The position numbers were made by a program, and so were the translations under genes. Shown piece after piece: positions 32,957 to 43,419 of a stretch of 64,000 bases of DNA; within the stretch, counting starts at the first letter, position 1, and each line of letters opens with the position of its first letter. The notes under the pieces are model-generated. The model had not been told where the DNA came from. It worked only from the letters and a program-made list of their open reading frames with translations, and did not search any database. The stretch comes from Pseudoalteromonas holothuriae (GTDB lineage: Bacteria > Pseudomonadota > Gammaproteobacteria > Enterobacterales > Alteromonadaceae): contig NZ_CAMAPC010000016.1 in assembly GCF_945859825.1 (NCBI RefSeq), positions 39,254 to 103,253 of the forward strand, written 5' to 3'.

Positions 32957-35900
32957 TGGTCACTTTTGTAAGTCAGTGCGAGAAAAACGCTTTAAAGAAA
33001 ACTCGCCGAGTGTTAGATGCATTTGCTAACCGTATTGGTGATAACACATGGCAAACATTGATCACCGAAGATGGCTTACTCACTGTTAAAAAAATGCTAC
33101 GTAAAACCGCTAGCCGCAGTACAGCCGTAAGTTGCCACTGGATCCGCTCTCGCGCAAGAAGCCAGTTGTTGTGGGTGGTGGGCAAGCGCAGTAAATTTGA
33201 TGAGCAAGGTGTGGTGCCCGTTAATTATACGCGCAGAATACAACTTAATAGCGACGTAGCAAATGATTGGCACTTTTTGCCATTAATTAAAGCGCTGGTT
33301 GGCGTGTCGGCACTGTTTCATGATTGGGGCAAAGCTACCGTAGTATTTCAAGAAAAGTTGCAACCTAACAGCAGTAATAAATATAAAGGTGACCCCATTA
33401 GGCATGAATGGATCTCGCTATTATTACTACGAGCGTTTATAGACTCCATAGAGGGTGACACAGATCAAGCTTGGTTAAGTGCTTTGAGTCACGGGGAGCT
33501 TGATGAAACTAAAATGATGACGTTTGTCAGTCAAGATAAACCCAAGCCTATTGCGGGGCTGCCGCCCGTAGCTAAACTAGTTGCTTGGTTGATTGTATCG
33601 CACCACCGTTTGCCATTGCCTAAAACTGTAGAGGCGTGCCGAGGTTACAAGTCAGAATCTGCTCAGTCTTTAGATGATGTACTTAGAGCAATCAGTAAAG
33701 AGTGGGGTTATGAAAACCGTCACGATGACCCCGCATTTGCAAAACGCTTAACCGATTGCTTTAGGTTTCCACATGGGTTAATGAGTAATTCAAAACCATG
33801 GCTGAGCCAAGTAAAAAGGTGGTCATTACGCTTACTTGATAATGTAGCGCAAGCAAAGACAGTGATAGCAAATGATAGCTATCGAGTGGTCCTTACTCAC
33901 GCAAGATTATGCCTTATGCTTGGCGATCATTATTACTCATCGCAACAGGCAGATAAAAAGTGGCAAAACAAAATAGGGTTGTTTGCAAACACCGACAGCG
34001 TAACGAGAGAGTTAAAGCAAAAACTGGATGAACATTTGGTAGGTGTTGCTCGTAATGCGATTAAAACCGCGCATATGCTACCTGCATTTGAACGTGAGCC
34101 TCCACAAGCTAAAGATTTAGATAATCTACGCAAACTAAGCCCTGAAGGCTACCAGTGGCAAGATAAAGCCGTGAGCAAAATTACTCAGTGGCGGCAAACT
34201 ATCACTGAACAGCAAAAGCAGTTTGGCTTTTTTGCGGTAAATATGGCAAGCACAGGGTGCGGTAAAACGTTTGCCAATGCAAAAATTATGCGAGCACTCT
34301 CTGAGGATGCCAAAAGTTTAAGATATATATTAGCTTTAGGCTTACGCACGCTCACCTTGCAAACTGGCGATGAATACCGAGAGCGAGTTGGCTTAGATAG
34401 CACTGAGCTGGCAGTACTGATTGGTTCGCGTGCGGTTATGGAACTACATAACAAAAATAAAGTGGTTGAGTCGCAAGTGCCGTTTGAACATACAGGTTCA
34501 GAGTCGTTAGCGCCATTATTAAATGAAGACGTTGATTTTGAATGTGATATTCCTGAAGAGGGCTTAACTACCGTACTAAAAGATAAGCGAGACAAGCAGT
34601 TCTTATATGCGCCAGTGCTTGCTTGCACCATAGACCACATGATGGCGGCCACAGAAACTAAGCGTGGTGGACGTTATATTTTGCCAACATTGCGATTGAT
34701 GTCGTCAGACTTAGTTATTGATGAAGTAGACGATTTTACAGGCGATGACTTAATCGCAATCGGGCGTTTAATTCATTTAGCAGGCATGTTAGGTCGCAAA
34801 GTGATGATCTCGTCAGCAACCATTCCGCCTTCATTGGCAGAGGGGTATTTTAAGGCGTATCGAGATGGTTGGCTGCTTTATGCCTCAGTACGCAGTACCA
34901 GTACGGCAATAGGTTGCGCATGGGCCGATGAGTTTTCAACGCAAGTGACGACCAATCATTACAGCGAAGATGATACCCCAAAATCAATTGGCATATACCG
35001 TCAAGAGCATCAGCAGTTTGTAAATAAAAGAGCCTCAAAATTGGCTGAGCAACCTGTTAGACGTAAGGCGAAAATAAGCCATTGCTATAACATTATTGAG
35101 CGACACCAAGGGCAAAACCATCATCAGCAGCAAGTTATTATAAGTAAGCAAGCTCAGTACTTTGATGTGGTGGCTCAAAGCGCCCGCGATAAACATTTAA
35201 ACCATCACTTTGTTGATACACAAACGCAGCTCAAGGTGTCGTTTGGGGTAGTGCGGGTAGCTAACATAAAACCTTGTGTAGCGCTGACTCAGCACTTACT
35301 TGAATACGATAATTGGCCTGCTGACACGCAAGTAAGGGTGATGGCCTATCATTCTCAGCAAGTATTGCTGATGCGCTCAATACAAGAGCAGCACTTAGAT
35401 CAAGTATTAAAGCGCAAGGAGGCACAAGGTGAGCAGCCTCAAGCGTTGAGCCACCCTGTGGTACGTACACACTTAAATCAAATTGCAAGAATAAAGCTAG
35501 AGACTCAACACGTTATGTTTGTGCTGGTGGCCACGCCAGTGGAAGAAGTAGGCCGCGATCATGACTTTGATTGGGCGGTGATTGAGCCGTCATCTTATCG
35601 TTCAATAATTCAGTTGGCAGGGCGTGTGCGAAGGCATAGAAAAGAGGCAATAACAACGCCTAACATTGCCTTGCTGCAATACAATTGGAGGGCGATTAAG
35701 CACTATCATGAAGAGGGTAATAAAGCCTATATCAAGCCGGGGTTTGAAAACTACTGCCGATTAATTACGCACGACTTAACGCAGCTAATAGAGGTAGGGC
35801 AGGTGGCAAAATGTTTAGATGCTATACCCAGAATTTGTAAACCTGAGCATATCAACGCTCAGTATGTGTTTCGTAACACACAAGCTCAAGACTTAGCAGA

Positions 35901-36384
35901 GCTTGAACATGCCGCCATTTTGAGTAGCTTGGCATATTACACCACCGCAAAAGAGAAAAAACCGCAAACAAGCCCCGCAACTATGCAGGGTTGGCTTAAA
36001 CACCATTGGTTTTTAACGGCCCTGCCACAGTATTTGGCTCCATTTAGAAAAGGCACACCGACCTTAAAAGTATTTTTAGTGTTTGATCAGTATTCGCAGC
36101 AAAGCCGCTTTTGTGAAAAAGACGACCAAGGTCATGCCGTCGATAGAGAGGATATTTTAAGTATAAAACGCATTGAATTAAGCCCTCAGGCTACAGCAAG
36201 GTTGTGGCTAATACGAGACTATAATCAAGCTTGTATTGATATGGCTGAGCAATCGCACCATAGCAGCTTGCCACATAGCCAGCGGTTAATATCGCAAAAA
36301 TATGGGGAGCTGAGTTTTACACATAATGAAAATAAACATTACGCCTATAACGATCAGCTAGGGTTAGTAGAATTGATCAATTGA
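32953..36384 (+). CDS. cas3f: Type I-F Cas2-Cas3 fusion (nuclease-helicase)
   Basis: 1143 aa. Residues 1 to about 95 form the Cas2 domain, as in all I-F systems. The HD nuclease follows, with LFHDWGKAT (H123, D124) and RHEWISLLLL. The superfamily 2 helicase has Walker A ASTGCGKT near residue 433, DEVDD near 590, SSATIPP, ATPVEEVGRDHDF and the arginine-finger region QLAGRVRRHRK. It degrades DNA recruited by Cascade and takes part in adaptation through Cas1. All key motifs are intact, so interference should be active. Confidence 0.97.
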   Translation: MMVTFVSQCEKNALKKTRRVLDAFANRIGDNTWQTLITEDGLLTVKKMLRKTASRSTAVSCHWIRSRARSQLLWVVGKRSKFDEQGVVPVNYTRRIQLNSDVANDWHFLPLIKALVGVSALFHDWGKATVVFQEKLQPNSSNKYKGDPIRHEWISLLLLRAFIDSIEGDTDQAWLSALSHGELDETKMMTFVSQDKPKPIAGLPPVAKLVAWLIVSHHRLPLPKTVEACRGYKSESAQSLDDVLRAISKEWGYENRHDDPAFAKRLTDCFRFPHGLMSNSKPWLSQVKRWSLRLLDNVAQAKTVIANDSYRVVLTHARLCLMLGDHYYSSQQADKKWQNKIGLFANTDSVTRELKQKLDEHLVGVARNAIKTAHMLPAFEREPPQAKDLDNLRKLSPEGYQWQDKAVSKITQWRQTITEQQKQFGFFAVNMASTGCGKTFANAKIMRALSEDAKSLRYILALGLRTLTLQTGDEYRERVGLDSTELAVLIGSRAVMELHNKNKVVESQVPFEHTGSESLAPLLNEDVDFECDIPEEGLTTVLKDKRDKQFLYAPVLACTIDHMMAATETKRGGRYILPTLRLMSSDLVIDEVDDFTGDDLIAIGRLIHLAGMLGRKVMISSATIPPSLAEGYFKAYRDGWLLYASVRSTSTAIGCAWADEFSTQVTTNHYSEDDTPKSIGIYRQEHQQFVNKRASKLAEQPVRRKAKISHCYNIIERHQGQNHHQQQVIISKQAQYFDVVAQSARDKHLNHHFVDTQTQLKVSFGVVRVANIKPCVALTQHLLEYDNWPADTQVRVMAYHSQQVLLMRSIQEQHLDQVLKRKEAQGEQPQALSHPVVRTHLNQIARIKLETQHVMFVLVATPVEEVGRDHDFDWAVIEPSSYRSIIQLAGRVRRHRKEAITTPNIALLQYNWRAIKHYHEEGNKAYIKPGFENYCRLITHDLTQLIEVGQVAKCLDAIPRICKPEHINAQYVFRNTQAQDLAELEHAAILSSLAYYTTAKEKKPQTSPATMQGWLKHHWFLTALPQYLAPFRKGTPTLKVFLVFDQYSQQSRFCEKDDQGHAVDREDILSIKRIELSPQATARLWLIRDYNQACIDMAEQSHHSSLPHSQRLISQKYGELSFTHNENKHYAYNDQLGLVELIN

Positions 36385-36430
36385 TGTGAACAAACAACAC
36401 GCAGACCACAGAGGTGGTTAGGAGGGAACG

Positions 36431-37720
36431 ATGATAGATGAAGCAGTTGATGCTTTTTTTGCAGACAGAAAAGCAGCGTGGTTAAAAAAGAATGTGAAAG
36501 CATCCATGTCTGAGGATGAAGTAAAGCAACAGCATATGGAGTGTGAAGCGGTATTTAGTTTACAAAACTGGCTACCCAATGCAGCAAAACGAGCTGGGCA
36601 GATTTCGATTTCGACTCACCCGTGTACTTTTAGCCACCCCAGTGCAAGAAAAAACAAAAATGGTTACGTGAGCTCAATTATCGCCAAAACGGCACACAGT
36701 AATGATGGCTTTTTACGCTCGGGTAATGTGGATGTGGTCGCCGATGCCTTGGGTAATGCGGCTGCGTTGGATGTATATAAGTTTCTTATGTTGGTTATGG
36801 CTGATGGGCAAACTTTGTTAAACCATCTAGAGCATGATAGCGACTTAGCCAAACAGTTGTTTAGAACCACCCCAAGCCATGAAGAGTCAGACTATGCAGC
36901 TTTAAAAGACGGGTTTATGGCAATGACATCTACAAGTGATGAGGTGATCACCAGCTCTAAAATAAAGCAAGTGTATTTTCCTTTATCAGAGCAAAGCCAA
37001 GCAACGCACTATCATCAACTCTCACTGCTTACAGGGTCTGGCATTGTATTTGAACTACGTAAACGACTAGACAATATGCGCTTTGGTGATGAAATTAAAT
37101 TAGCCAGAGAACAGCGCAAAGCCAACTTAGAGCACCCAAACCACCAAGAAATAATCGACTTGACCACTATTGGTTACGGGGGCACAAAACCACAAAATAT
37201 CAGTGTGTTAAATAATCAAAATGGCGGTAAAGCACATTTGCTATTGAGCATGCCGCCTAAGTTACAACGCCGAGATATTCATTTTCCAACCTCTGACTTT
37301 TTTGCGCAAGTGCTGCGCTACAACCATTGTAAAGTACAGTTTGAAGAGTTAGATAAGTTATACCGTTTACCGAACGAGCATTTTAACAATATGCACACCC
37401 GTGCGCAGCGCGATGAGTTATATCAAAGTGTGATTGATTATATTATCGAGAAAATGTTTTTGGTGAGGGAAGTGGCTACGCAGCAATTTATAGCAACCAG
37501 CAGTAAGTTACCCAAGTCTCAACAAATTTGGTTGTGCGAGCACAACAAACAAGAGCGACTGACTACCGACTCTTGGTTGGATGAAATTTATGATGGCATG
37601 GTGAACTTTGTGTTTCATGGTTATGAAAAAACCTTGGGGAAAAAAGCCATTATGTTTGGTCATGAAGAGTACCGGCATATGAAGCAAGTGGTTGAAAGCA
37701 ATAAGGAGATTTTACGATGA
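36431..37720 (+). CDS. csy1: Type I-F Cascade large subunit Csy1 (Cas8f)
   Basis: 429 aa. Typical Csy1 features: the block WLPNAAKRAGQISISTHPCTFSHPSA (shown in parts: WLPNAAKRAGQ, SISTHPCTFSHP near residues 47-70), GNAAALDVYKFL, and the later GGTKPQNISVLN and LLSMPPKLQRRDIHFP. It recognises the PAM and the crRNA 5' handle with Csy2. A strong AGGAGGGAACG ribosome site precedes the ATG, 46 bp after cas2-3. Its stop overlaps the csy2 start. Confidence 0.95.
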   Translation: MIDEAVDAFFADRKAAWLKKNVKASMSEDEVKQQHMECEAVFSLQNWLPNAAKRAGQISISTHPCTFSHPSARKNKNGYVSSIIAKTAHSNDGFLRSGNVDVVADALGNAAALDVYKFLMLVMADGQTLLNHLEHDSDLAKQLFRTTPSHEESDYAALKDGFMAMTSTSDEVITSSKIKQVYFPLSEQSQATHYHQLSLLTGSGIVFELRKRLDNMRFGDEIKLAREQRKANLEHPNHQEIIDLTTIGYGGTKPQNISVLNNQNGGKAHLLLSMPPKLQRRDIHFPTSDFFAQVLRYNHCKVQFEELDKLYRLPNEHFNNMHTRAQRDELYQSVIDYIIEKMFLVREVATQQFIATSSKLPKSQQIWLCEHNKQERLTTDSWLDEIYDGMVNFVFHGYEKTLGKKAIMFGHEEYRHMKQVVESNKEILR

Positions 37721-38667
37721 TAGATGAGGTTAAAAAGCTGCTGATCATTCCTCATATTGCAGTACACAATGCTAATGCGCTTTCAAGCCCTTTTACGATT
37801 GGCTTTCCTGCCATGACTGCTTGGTTAGGCGCGGTGCATGCCCTACAGCGTAAACTTAACAGCCAAGGCATAGATGTAAAGTTTAAAGCTGTTGGGGTAG
37901 TGAGCCACGATATAGACTTGCAAACTTATAAAGGCAGTAACGACTTTGTTCACTCTATTATTGGTACTGCCAACCCGCTTGATAAAACAGGGGCAAGATC
38001 GGCTTTTATTGAAGAAGCGCGTTGCCATTTAGAGGTGAGTTTAGTGATTGAATTTGACAACCTCACACTTGAGCAGCGCGAGCCACTAGTGCAACAAGTA
38101 ACGCACTTATTACATGCCAAAATGAAGATAGCCAGCGGTGATGTAAAACGTTTTGCTACGCCGTTTTGTTTAAATGTAACTGAGGGCAATGACGAAGAAT
38201 TTAAAAAGCTACAACGCCATTTAATGCCCGGTTATGCGTTAATTGAACGCCGCGATTTAATGCTAGATGCTATGAATGACAAACAAGACGCCCTACAAGC
38301 GTTGCTAGAGTACCTAACTATTCATCACAGTTATGAAACTGACGATAAAGGCAGCGTACGCTGGGTTAAGTATCGTAAACGTGTAAACAATAAACCCGCA
38401 GGTTGGATTGTACCCATCGCAACTGGGTTTTATGGCATTAGCGACCTTGCAACGGCTAAAAATCAGCGAGACCCAGATACATCACACCGCTTTGCAGAAA
38501 GCTTAGTAACACTGGGTGAATTTAAAATGCCGCACCGTTTACATTTTGTAGAAGACTTACTCTGGCACTACCAAAGCGAAGGCGATTATTACCTTTGCCA
38601 GCAAGCTAAATTTGCAAAACCTGAGTCACTTGACTCGGATGACACTTCAATAGAATCAGAATTTTAA
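37717..38667 (+). CDS. csy2: Type I-F Cascade subunit Csy2 (Cas5f)
   Basis: 316 aa. The start reads LLIIPHIAVHNANALSSPFTIGFP, a typical Csy2 N-terminus (parts: LLIIPHIAVHNANA, SPFTIGFPAMTAWLG). The RAMP-type fold is followed by conserved GVVSHDIDLQTYKG and WIVPIATGFYGIS. It binds the crRNA 5' handle as a heterodimer with Csy1. The start overlaps the csy1 stop by four bases. Confidence 0.95.
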   Translation: MIDEVKKLLIIPHIAVHNANALSSPFTIGFPAMTAWLGAVHALQRKLNSQGIDVKFKAVGVVSHDIDLQTYKGSNDFVHSIIGTANPLDKTGARSAFIEEARCHLEVSLVIEFDNLTLEQREPLVQQVTHLLHAKMKIASGDVKRFATPFCLNVTEGNDEEFKKLQRHLMPGYALIERRDLMLDAMNDKQDALQALLEYLTIHHSYETDDKGSVRWVKYRKRVNNKPAGWIVPIATGFYGISDLATAKNQRDPDTSHRFAESLVTLGEFKMPHRLHFVEDLLWHYQSEGDYYLCQQAKFAKPESLDSDDTSIESEF

Positions 38668-38691
38668 TCATTAAAGAAAAGGATAATCACC

Positions 38692-39726
38692 ATGGCTAAA
38701 AAAGAAAACACAGCATCAGTATTAGCATTTGAAAAAAAGCTCGTAACCAGCGATGGTCACATGTACGGCACAACTTGGCAAAATCGCCTGTCTGAGGTTA
38801 AGCCACTGGCATTAAATGAAAAGTCTGTACGAGGCACTATTTCTAACCGCTTAAAAAAAGCCATTAAAGACGACCCTGCCAAACTGAACGCTGAAGTTGA
38901 AAAAGCCAATTTGCAACGGGTTGATGCGTGTGCGCTAACACCCGAGCAAGACACCTTGAACTTGAAATTTACCATCAAAGTACTGGGTGGCATTACCGAG
39001 CCTGCAGCCTGTAACAACGACTTATTTAAGCAAAGCTACCGCAATGCAGCGCGCACTTATATTGAAGTGCATAAATTTACTGAGCTTGCGCGTCGCTATG
39101 CCATTAATATTGCCAATGCGCGCTTTTTATGGCGCAACAGAGTTGGTGCAGAGCAAATAGAAGTGCAAGTGTCGGCTAAAAATAACCAAGTTGAAAAATC
39201 ATGGACCTTCGATGCAGCGCAATACAACACCAAACATTTTGACCATCAAGACGAAAAAATTAATGAACTGGCAACTTTGATTGCTCAAGCACTGAGCAGT
39301 GACAATGACTTTTTAATGTTAGATATAAACTGTTACGCCCAAGTTGGCCGCGCGCAAGAAGTGTACCCAAGCGAGGAGTTGGTACTTGATAAGGGTAACG
39401 ATAAAAATAAGAAAAGCAAAATACTTTATCAAGTGCAAGGTATTGCTGCCATGCACTCGCAAAAGCTGGGTAACGCGTTGCGCACAATTGATACTTGGTA
39501 TCCAGAGTTTACCGACCCAGAAGCCAGTGCTGGCCCAATTGCCGTCGAACCTTATGGTGCTGTAACCAACCGGGGCAAGGCGTATAGAACACCCGCAGAA
39601 AAACAAGACTTTTATACCTTTTTTGATGCATGGGCGCGTGGTGAAAAGCTAGCAGAAGCAGCGCAAGAGCACTACGTAATGGCGACTTTGGTACGCGGTG
39701 GTGTATTTGGTGAAAGTGATAAATAA
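38692..39726 (+). CDS. csy3: Type I-F Cascade backbone subunit Csy3 (Cas7f)
   Basis: 344 aa, matching the family. Motifs SVLAFEKKLVTSDGHMYGTTW near residue 9, VRGTISNRLK near 43, NIANARFLWRNRVGAEQIE near 144 and the C-terminal HSQKLGNALRTIDTWYP identify Csy3. Six copies coat the spacer part of crRNA. AAAGGAT precedes the ATG. It is followed after 9 bp by cas6f. Confidence 0.96.
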   Translation: MAKKENTASVLAFEKKLVTSDGHMYGTTWQNRLSEVKPLALNEKSVRGTISNRLKKAIKDDPAKLNAEVEKANLQRVDACALTPEQDTLNLKFTIKVLGGITEPAACNNDLFKQSYRNAARTYIEVHKFTELARRYAINIANARFLWRNRVGAEQIEVQVSAKNNQVEKSWTFDAAQYNTKHFDHQDEKINELATLIAQALSSDNDFLMLDINCYAQVGRAQEVYPSEELVLDKGNDKNKKSKILYQVQGIAAMHSQKLGNALRTIDTWYPEFTDPEASAGPIAVEPYGAVTNRGKAYRTPAEKQDFYTFFDAWARGEKLAEAAQEHYVMATLVRGGVFGESDK

Positions 39727-39735
39727 GGGGGTATG

Positions 39736-40392
39736 ATGAACTATTACCTCGACATAACTTTATTACCCGATGCCGAAGCCAATTTGGGGTTTTTATGGCA
39801 TAAGGTTTATCAACAAATACATCTATTGCTGGTGGAGCACAAAGTGGCTGATAAAGATTCAGCAATAGGCTTGTCGTTTCCCAAATATGGAGATAAACAG
39901 TTTCCGCTTGGTGATAAGCTCAGGTTACTGGCACAAACGGAACAACAACTCGTTAACCTTAAAGCAGAGCAATGGCTATCGCGTTTGTCTGACTATGTAC
40001 ACATTAAAGCAGTTAAAGCAGTGCCTAGTAACATTACCGAGTATGCTTATTTTAAGCGTTGGCGTTTTAAATCTCCCGATAAGTTACGTCAAAGCGTTGA
40101 CATGCGTGCGCAAGCCATTGCCACAAAAAATAGTTATGGCGTAAGTGAAGTTAAAGCGCGGTTGCTCAGCTCAATTGATAAGTTAGATAATCAGTCTAAG
40201 TTACCGTTTATTAATCTACGCAGCTTATCAACAGAGAGGGCACTTAGCCCCGCTGAACGCAAAAAGTTTTTACTGTTTATTGAGCAGAAAATAGTAGAAA
40301 AACCAAGTGATAATAAATGGTTGTTTACTTGTTATGGCTTAAGTCGCCGTACCGATGAGCAGCAAATCGCAGTACCTTGGTTTGAGGGGTAA
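39736..40392 (+). CDS. cas6f: Type I-F CRISPR RNA endonuclease Cas6f (Csy4)
   Basis: 218 aa from the second of two tandem ATGs (39733 or 39736). NYYLDITLLPDAEA is the typical Csy4 start. H29 sits where P. aeruginosa Csy4 has its catalytic His29; S163/S165 in FINLRSLST correspond to Ser148/Ser150. FTCYGLSRR and the final VPWFEG complete the match. It cuts the precursor at the base of the repeat hairpin, leaving an 8-base 5' handle CUCAGAAA. The gene is last in the operon and directly followed by the leader. Confidence 0.95.
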   Translation: MNYYLDITLLPDAEANLGFLWHKVYQQIHLLLVEHKVADKDSAIGLSFPKYGDKQFPLGDKLRLLAQTEQQLVNLKAEQWLSRLSDYVHIKAVKAVPSNITEYAYFKRWRFKSPDKLRQSVDMRAQAIATKNSYGVSEVKARLLSSIDKLDNQSKLPFINLRSLSTERALSPAERKKFLLFIEQKIVEKPSDNKWLFTCYGLSRRTDEQQIAVPWFEG

Positions 40393-40537
40393 ATAAAAAA
40401 CAAAATACCCTTTATTTTCGCTCTTTAAAAAATAAACTTAAAAACAATAAGTTATAGTAAGTCGTTTTTAACAAGGTAAAAAAGCCATTTTTTACCTAAC
40501 GACTTGTTGTAACTTATTTTTGTAATATAATTCTATT
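40393..40537 (+). promoter_or_regulatory. CRISPR leader with nested inverted repeats
   Basis: 145 bp of AT-rich DNA between cas6f and the first repeat. Three nested dyads share one centre: ATAAGTTA / TAACTTAT (40447-40454 and 40510-40517), AAGTCGTT / AACGACTT (40459-40466 and 40498-40505), and AGGTAAAAAA-gcca-TTTTTTACCT (40474-40497). The inner stem may end the cas transcript; the outer ones could form a cruciform or bind adaptation factors. A TATAAT-like TAATATAATT lies just before the first repeat. Confidence 0.8.
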
Positions 40538-43146
40538 GTTCACCGCCACACAGGCGGCTCAGAAATTTTTCGTCACCATCAATTTGCATTGCGTACTGTT
40601 CACCGCCACACAGGCGGCTCAGAAATTTCGTGAATTGCATAAATTTCCTATGCTCAAGTTCACCGCCACACAGGCGGCTCAGAAAACTCTGGAGCTTCAC
40701 CTGCTACCGCGTACACTGTTCACCGCCACACAGGCGGCTCAGAAATTACAAGAGAGCTCCTTAAACGTGAAACAAAAGTTCACCGCCACACAGGCGGCTC
40801 AGAAATTAAGAGTTATGCATCAAATTGCATCGGCAAAGTTCACCGCCACACAGGCGGCTCAGAAATGAAACTCCCGGTTAGATGAGGTTCCTGATATGTT
40901 CACCGCCACACAGGCGGCTCAGAAATGACGCGGACCGTGACGACAAGGTGTTGTCAAGTTCACCGCCACACAGGCGGCTCAGAAAGCACCAACCGCGGCG
41001 ATTAATTGAAAACGATAGTTCACCGCCACACAGGCGGCTCAGAAATAAGAATAAAGATGACATTGCAGAGACTTGGTGTTCACCGCCACACAGGCGGCTC
41101 AGAAATAAAACTCCTAATCTCGGCGATATAACTACAGGTTCACCGCCACACAGGCGGCTCAGAAAGCGCTACGACCAAGCGATGTTGGTACAGCAAAGTT
41201 CACCGCCACACAGGCGGCTCAGAAAGCAGCAGTAGGTGTGCTAGATTGGGTTAATCTGTTCACCGCCACACAGGCGGCTCAGAAATACAGAAAGAACCCC
41301 TTGATAACCTGCATTTCGTTCACCGCCACACAGGCGGCTCAGAAATATACCCGCACTGTTAATAGAGGCGTTATCAAGTTCACCGCCACACAGGCGGCTC
41401 AGAAATCGCTGTTAAATAAGACGCACTCAAACATTAAGTTCACCGCCACACAGGCGGCTCAGAAAAGCCAAAAGAAAAAGGCCACAGAGGTTTTTGGTGT
41501 TCACCGCCACACAGGCGGCTCAGAAATAAAGCAGCTGTGACTGCAATACCAATTGGCCGTTCACCGCCACACAGGCGGCTCAGAAATAGTAACTGCGGCA
41601 AGCGCTTCCTCGTTCTCCGTTCACCGCCACACAGGCGGCTCAGAAAATCAAAGGCTAGCTGCTCGGCACTGCCTAAACGTTCACCGCCACACAGGCGGCT
41701 CAGAAATCAATCGTTGGTGTTGCTGCCATTGCTTTAGAGTTCACCGCCACACAGGCGGCTCAGAAAATGTAAAAGTTCAAGCTAAAAAAGACTTAGCTGT
41801 TCACCGCCACACAGGCGGCTCAGAAAGCGTTTAGAAGAGGTGTAACCGAGTACGTCAGGTTCACCGCCACACAGGCGGCTCAGAAAATTTGAAAAAACTC
41901 ATAAATCACCATACTCTAGTTCACCGCCACACAGGCGGCTCAGAAAGCCTCTGGGTTTAATCCAGAACCAGATCTGGCGTTCACCGCCACACAGGCGGCT
42001 CAGAAAATTGGCGAGAACGATGTTTATAGTACTACCTGGTTCACCGCCACACAGGCGGCTCAGAAAATTAGGCACCTCGAAAGGAAACGTCGTGGAATGT
42101 TCACCGCCACACAGGCGGCTCAGAAAGCCGACCAATTCACCGTCATGCTCACACAACGGTTCACCGCCACACAGGCGGCTCAGAAAAATAGGAATGGCCA
42201 CATGGGCAGCTTCTTTTTGTTCACCGCCACACAGGCGGCTCAGAAATTTGAGTGGCTCAAAATCAGAATAGTTAGAGCGTTCACCGCCACACAGGCGGCT
42301 CAGAAAAACGGAACCCGTGTCGTTGTCCAGAATAGAAGGTTCACCGCCACACAGGCGGCTCAGAAAAATAAACCTTTATCATAAAGCTTCATCTGCGTGT
42401 TCACCGCCACACAGGCGGCTCAGAAACATAATACGGGTAACGTTAAATAGTCCCATGGGTTCACCGCCACACAGGCGGCTCAGAAATGCAAATAAAATAA
42501 AGCTAATTGCCTAGGTGTGTTCACCGCCACACAGGCGGCTCAGAAACTTACTAGCGTAGTTACTGGTGCGCAGTCAGGGTTCACTGCCACACAGGCGGCT
42601 CAGAAATCAGCGCCCCGGACGCCGCGCTTACTGACGAAGTTCACCGCCACACAGGCGGCTCAGAAAAGACCCTACAGCTGCTATATTCTGGTTGAAAAGT
42701 TCACCGCCACACAGGCGGCTCAGAAAATTGATAATTGTTATCTTTGTTGCTTTGCCAAGTTCACCGCCACACAGGCGGCTCAGAAATAAACAAGTCGTGC
42801 GTAAAATCATTAAGCCATGTTCACCGCCACACAGGCGGCTCAGAAATTAGATAGGGATGAACCCCAGCCGCCTTCGTCGTTCACCGCCACACAGGCGGCT
42901 CAGAAATTGCTTAGTTAGCCTGTTTGCCTTCCCAGACGGTTCACCGCCACACAGGCGGCTCAGAAATTGGCGGTAGATTTTACACGGGTTTAAATGACGT
43001 TCACCGCCACACAGGCGGCTCAGAAATAGGGCGGTTCAGATATCCAGCTCCACAGGCTGTTCACCGCCACACAGGCGGCTCAGAAAAATTAAAGAGGCTG
43101 GTAAAATGTGATTAACAAGTTCACCGCCACACAGGCGGCTCAGAAA

Positions 43147-43178
43147 TTGTAAGCGGTAGGTTATAGGTTCAAATCCTA
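43147..43178 (+). other. CRISPR spacer 44, derived from a tRNA-Thr(UGU) gene
   Basis: The 32 bases fit the 3' half of a tRNA position by position: T33, anticodon TGT, AA, stem GCGGT, variable loop AGGTT, T-stem ATAGG, T-loop TTCAAAT, T-stem CCTA. The order and spacing match bacterial tRNA-Thr(UGU). The stems differ from the E. coli gene as I remember it, so a phage-borne tRNA is the likely source. Confidence 0.75.
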
Positions 43179-43327
43179 GTTCACCGCCACACAGGCGGCT
43201 CAGAAAATTAGCTAAAAATGTATCTAGAGTGTAAATTAGTTCACCGCCACACCGGCGGCTCAGAAATTGCTAAACCCTGAAATTAACACGCCCGTCAATG
43301 TTCACCGCCACACAGGCGGCTCAGAAA

Positions 43328-43419
43328 GGTCAGAGTCCTTACACACCCTGTAGCACGTAGTTCACCGCCACACAGGCGGCTCAGAAAGTTATGGCAAGTG
43401 GGGAGATAATGAATTAGCC
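43328..43419 (+). repeat. CRISPR spacers 47 and 48, duplicated later in the array
   Basis: Spacers at 43328-43359 (starts GGTCAGAGTCC) and 43388-43419 (starts GTTATGGCAAG) are identical to spacers 63 and 64 at 44288-44319 and 44348-44379. The copies are exactly 960 bp, or 16 units, apart. The neighbouring spacers are not shared. Confidence 0.98.
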
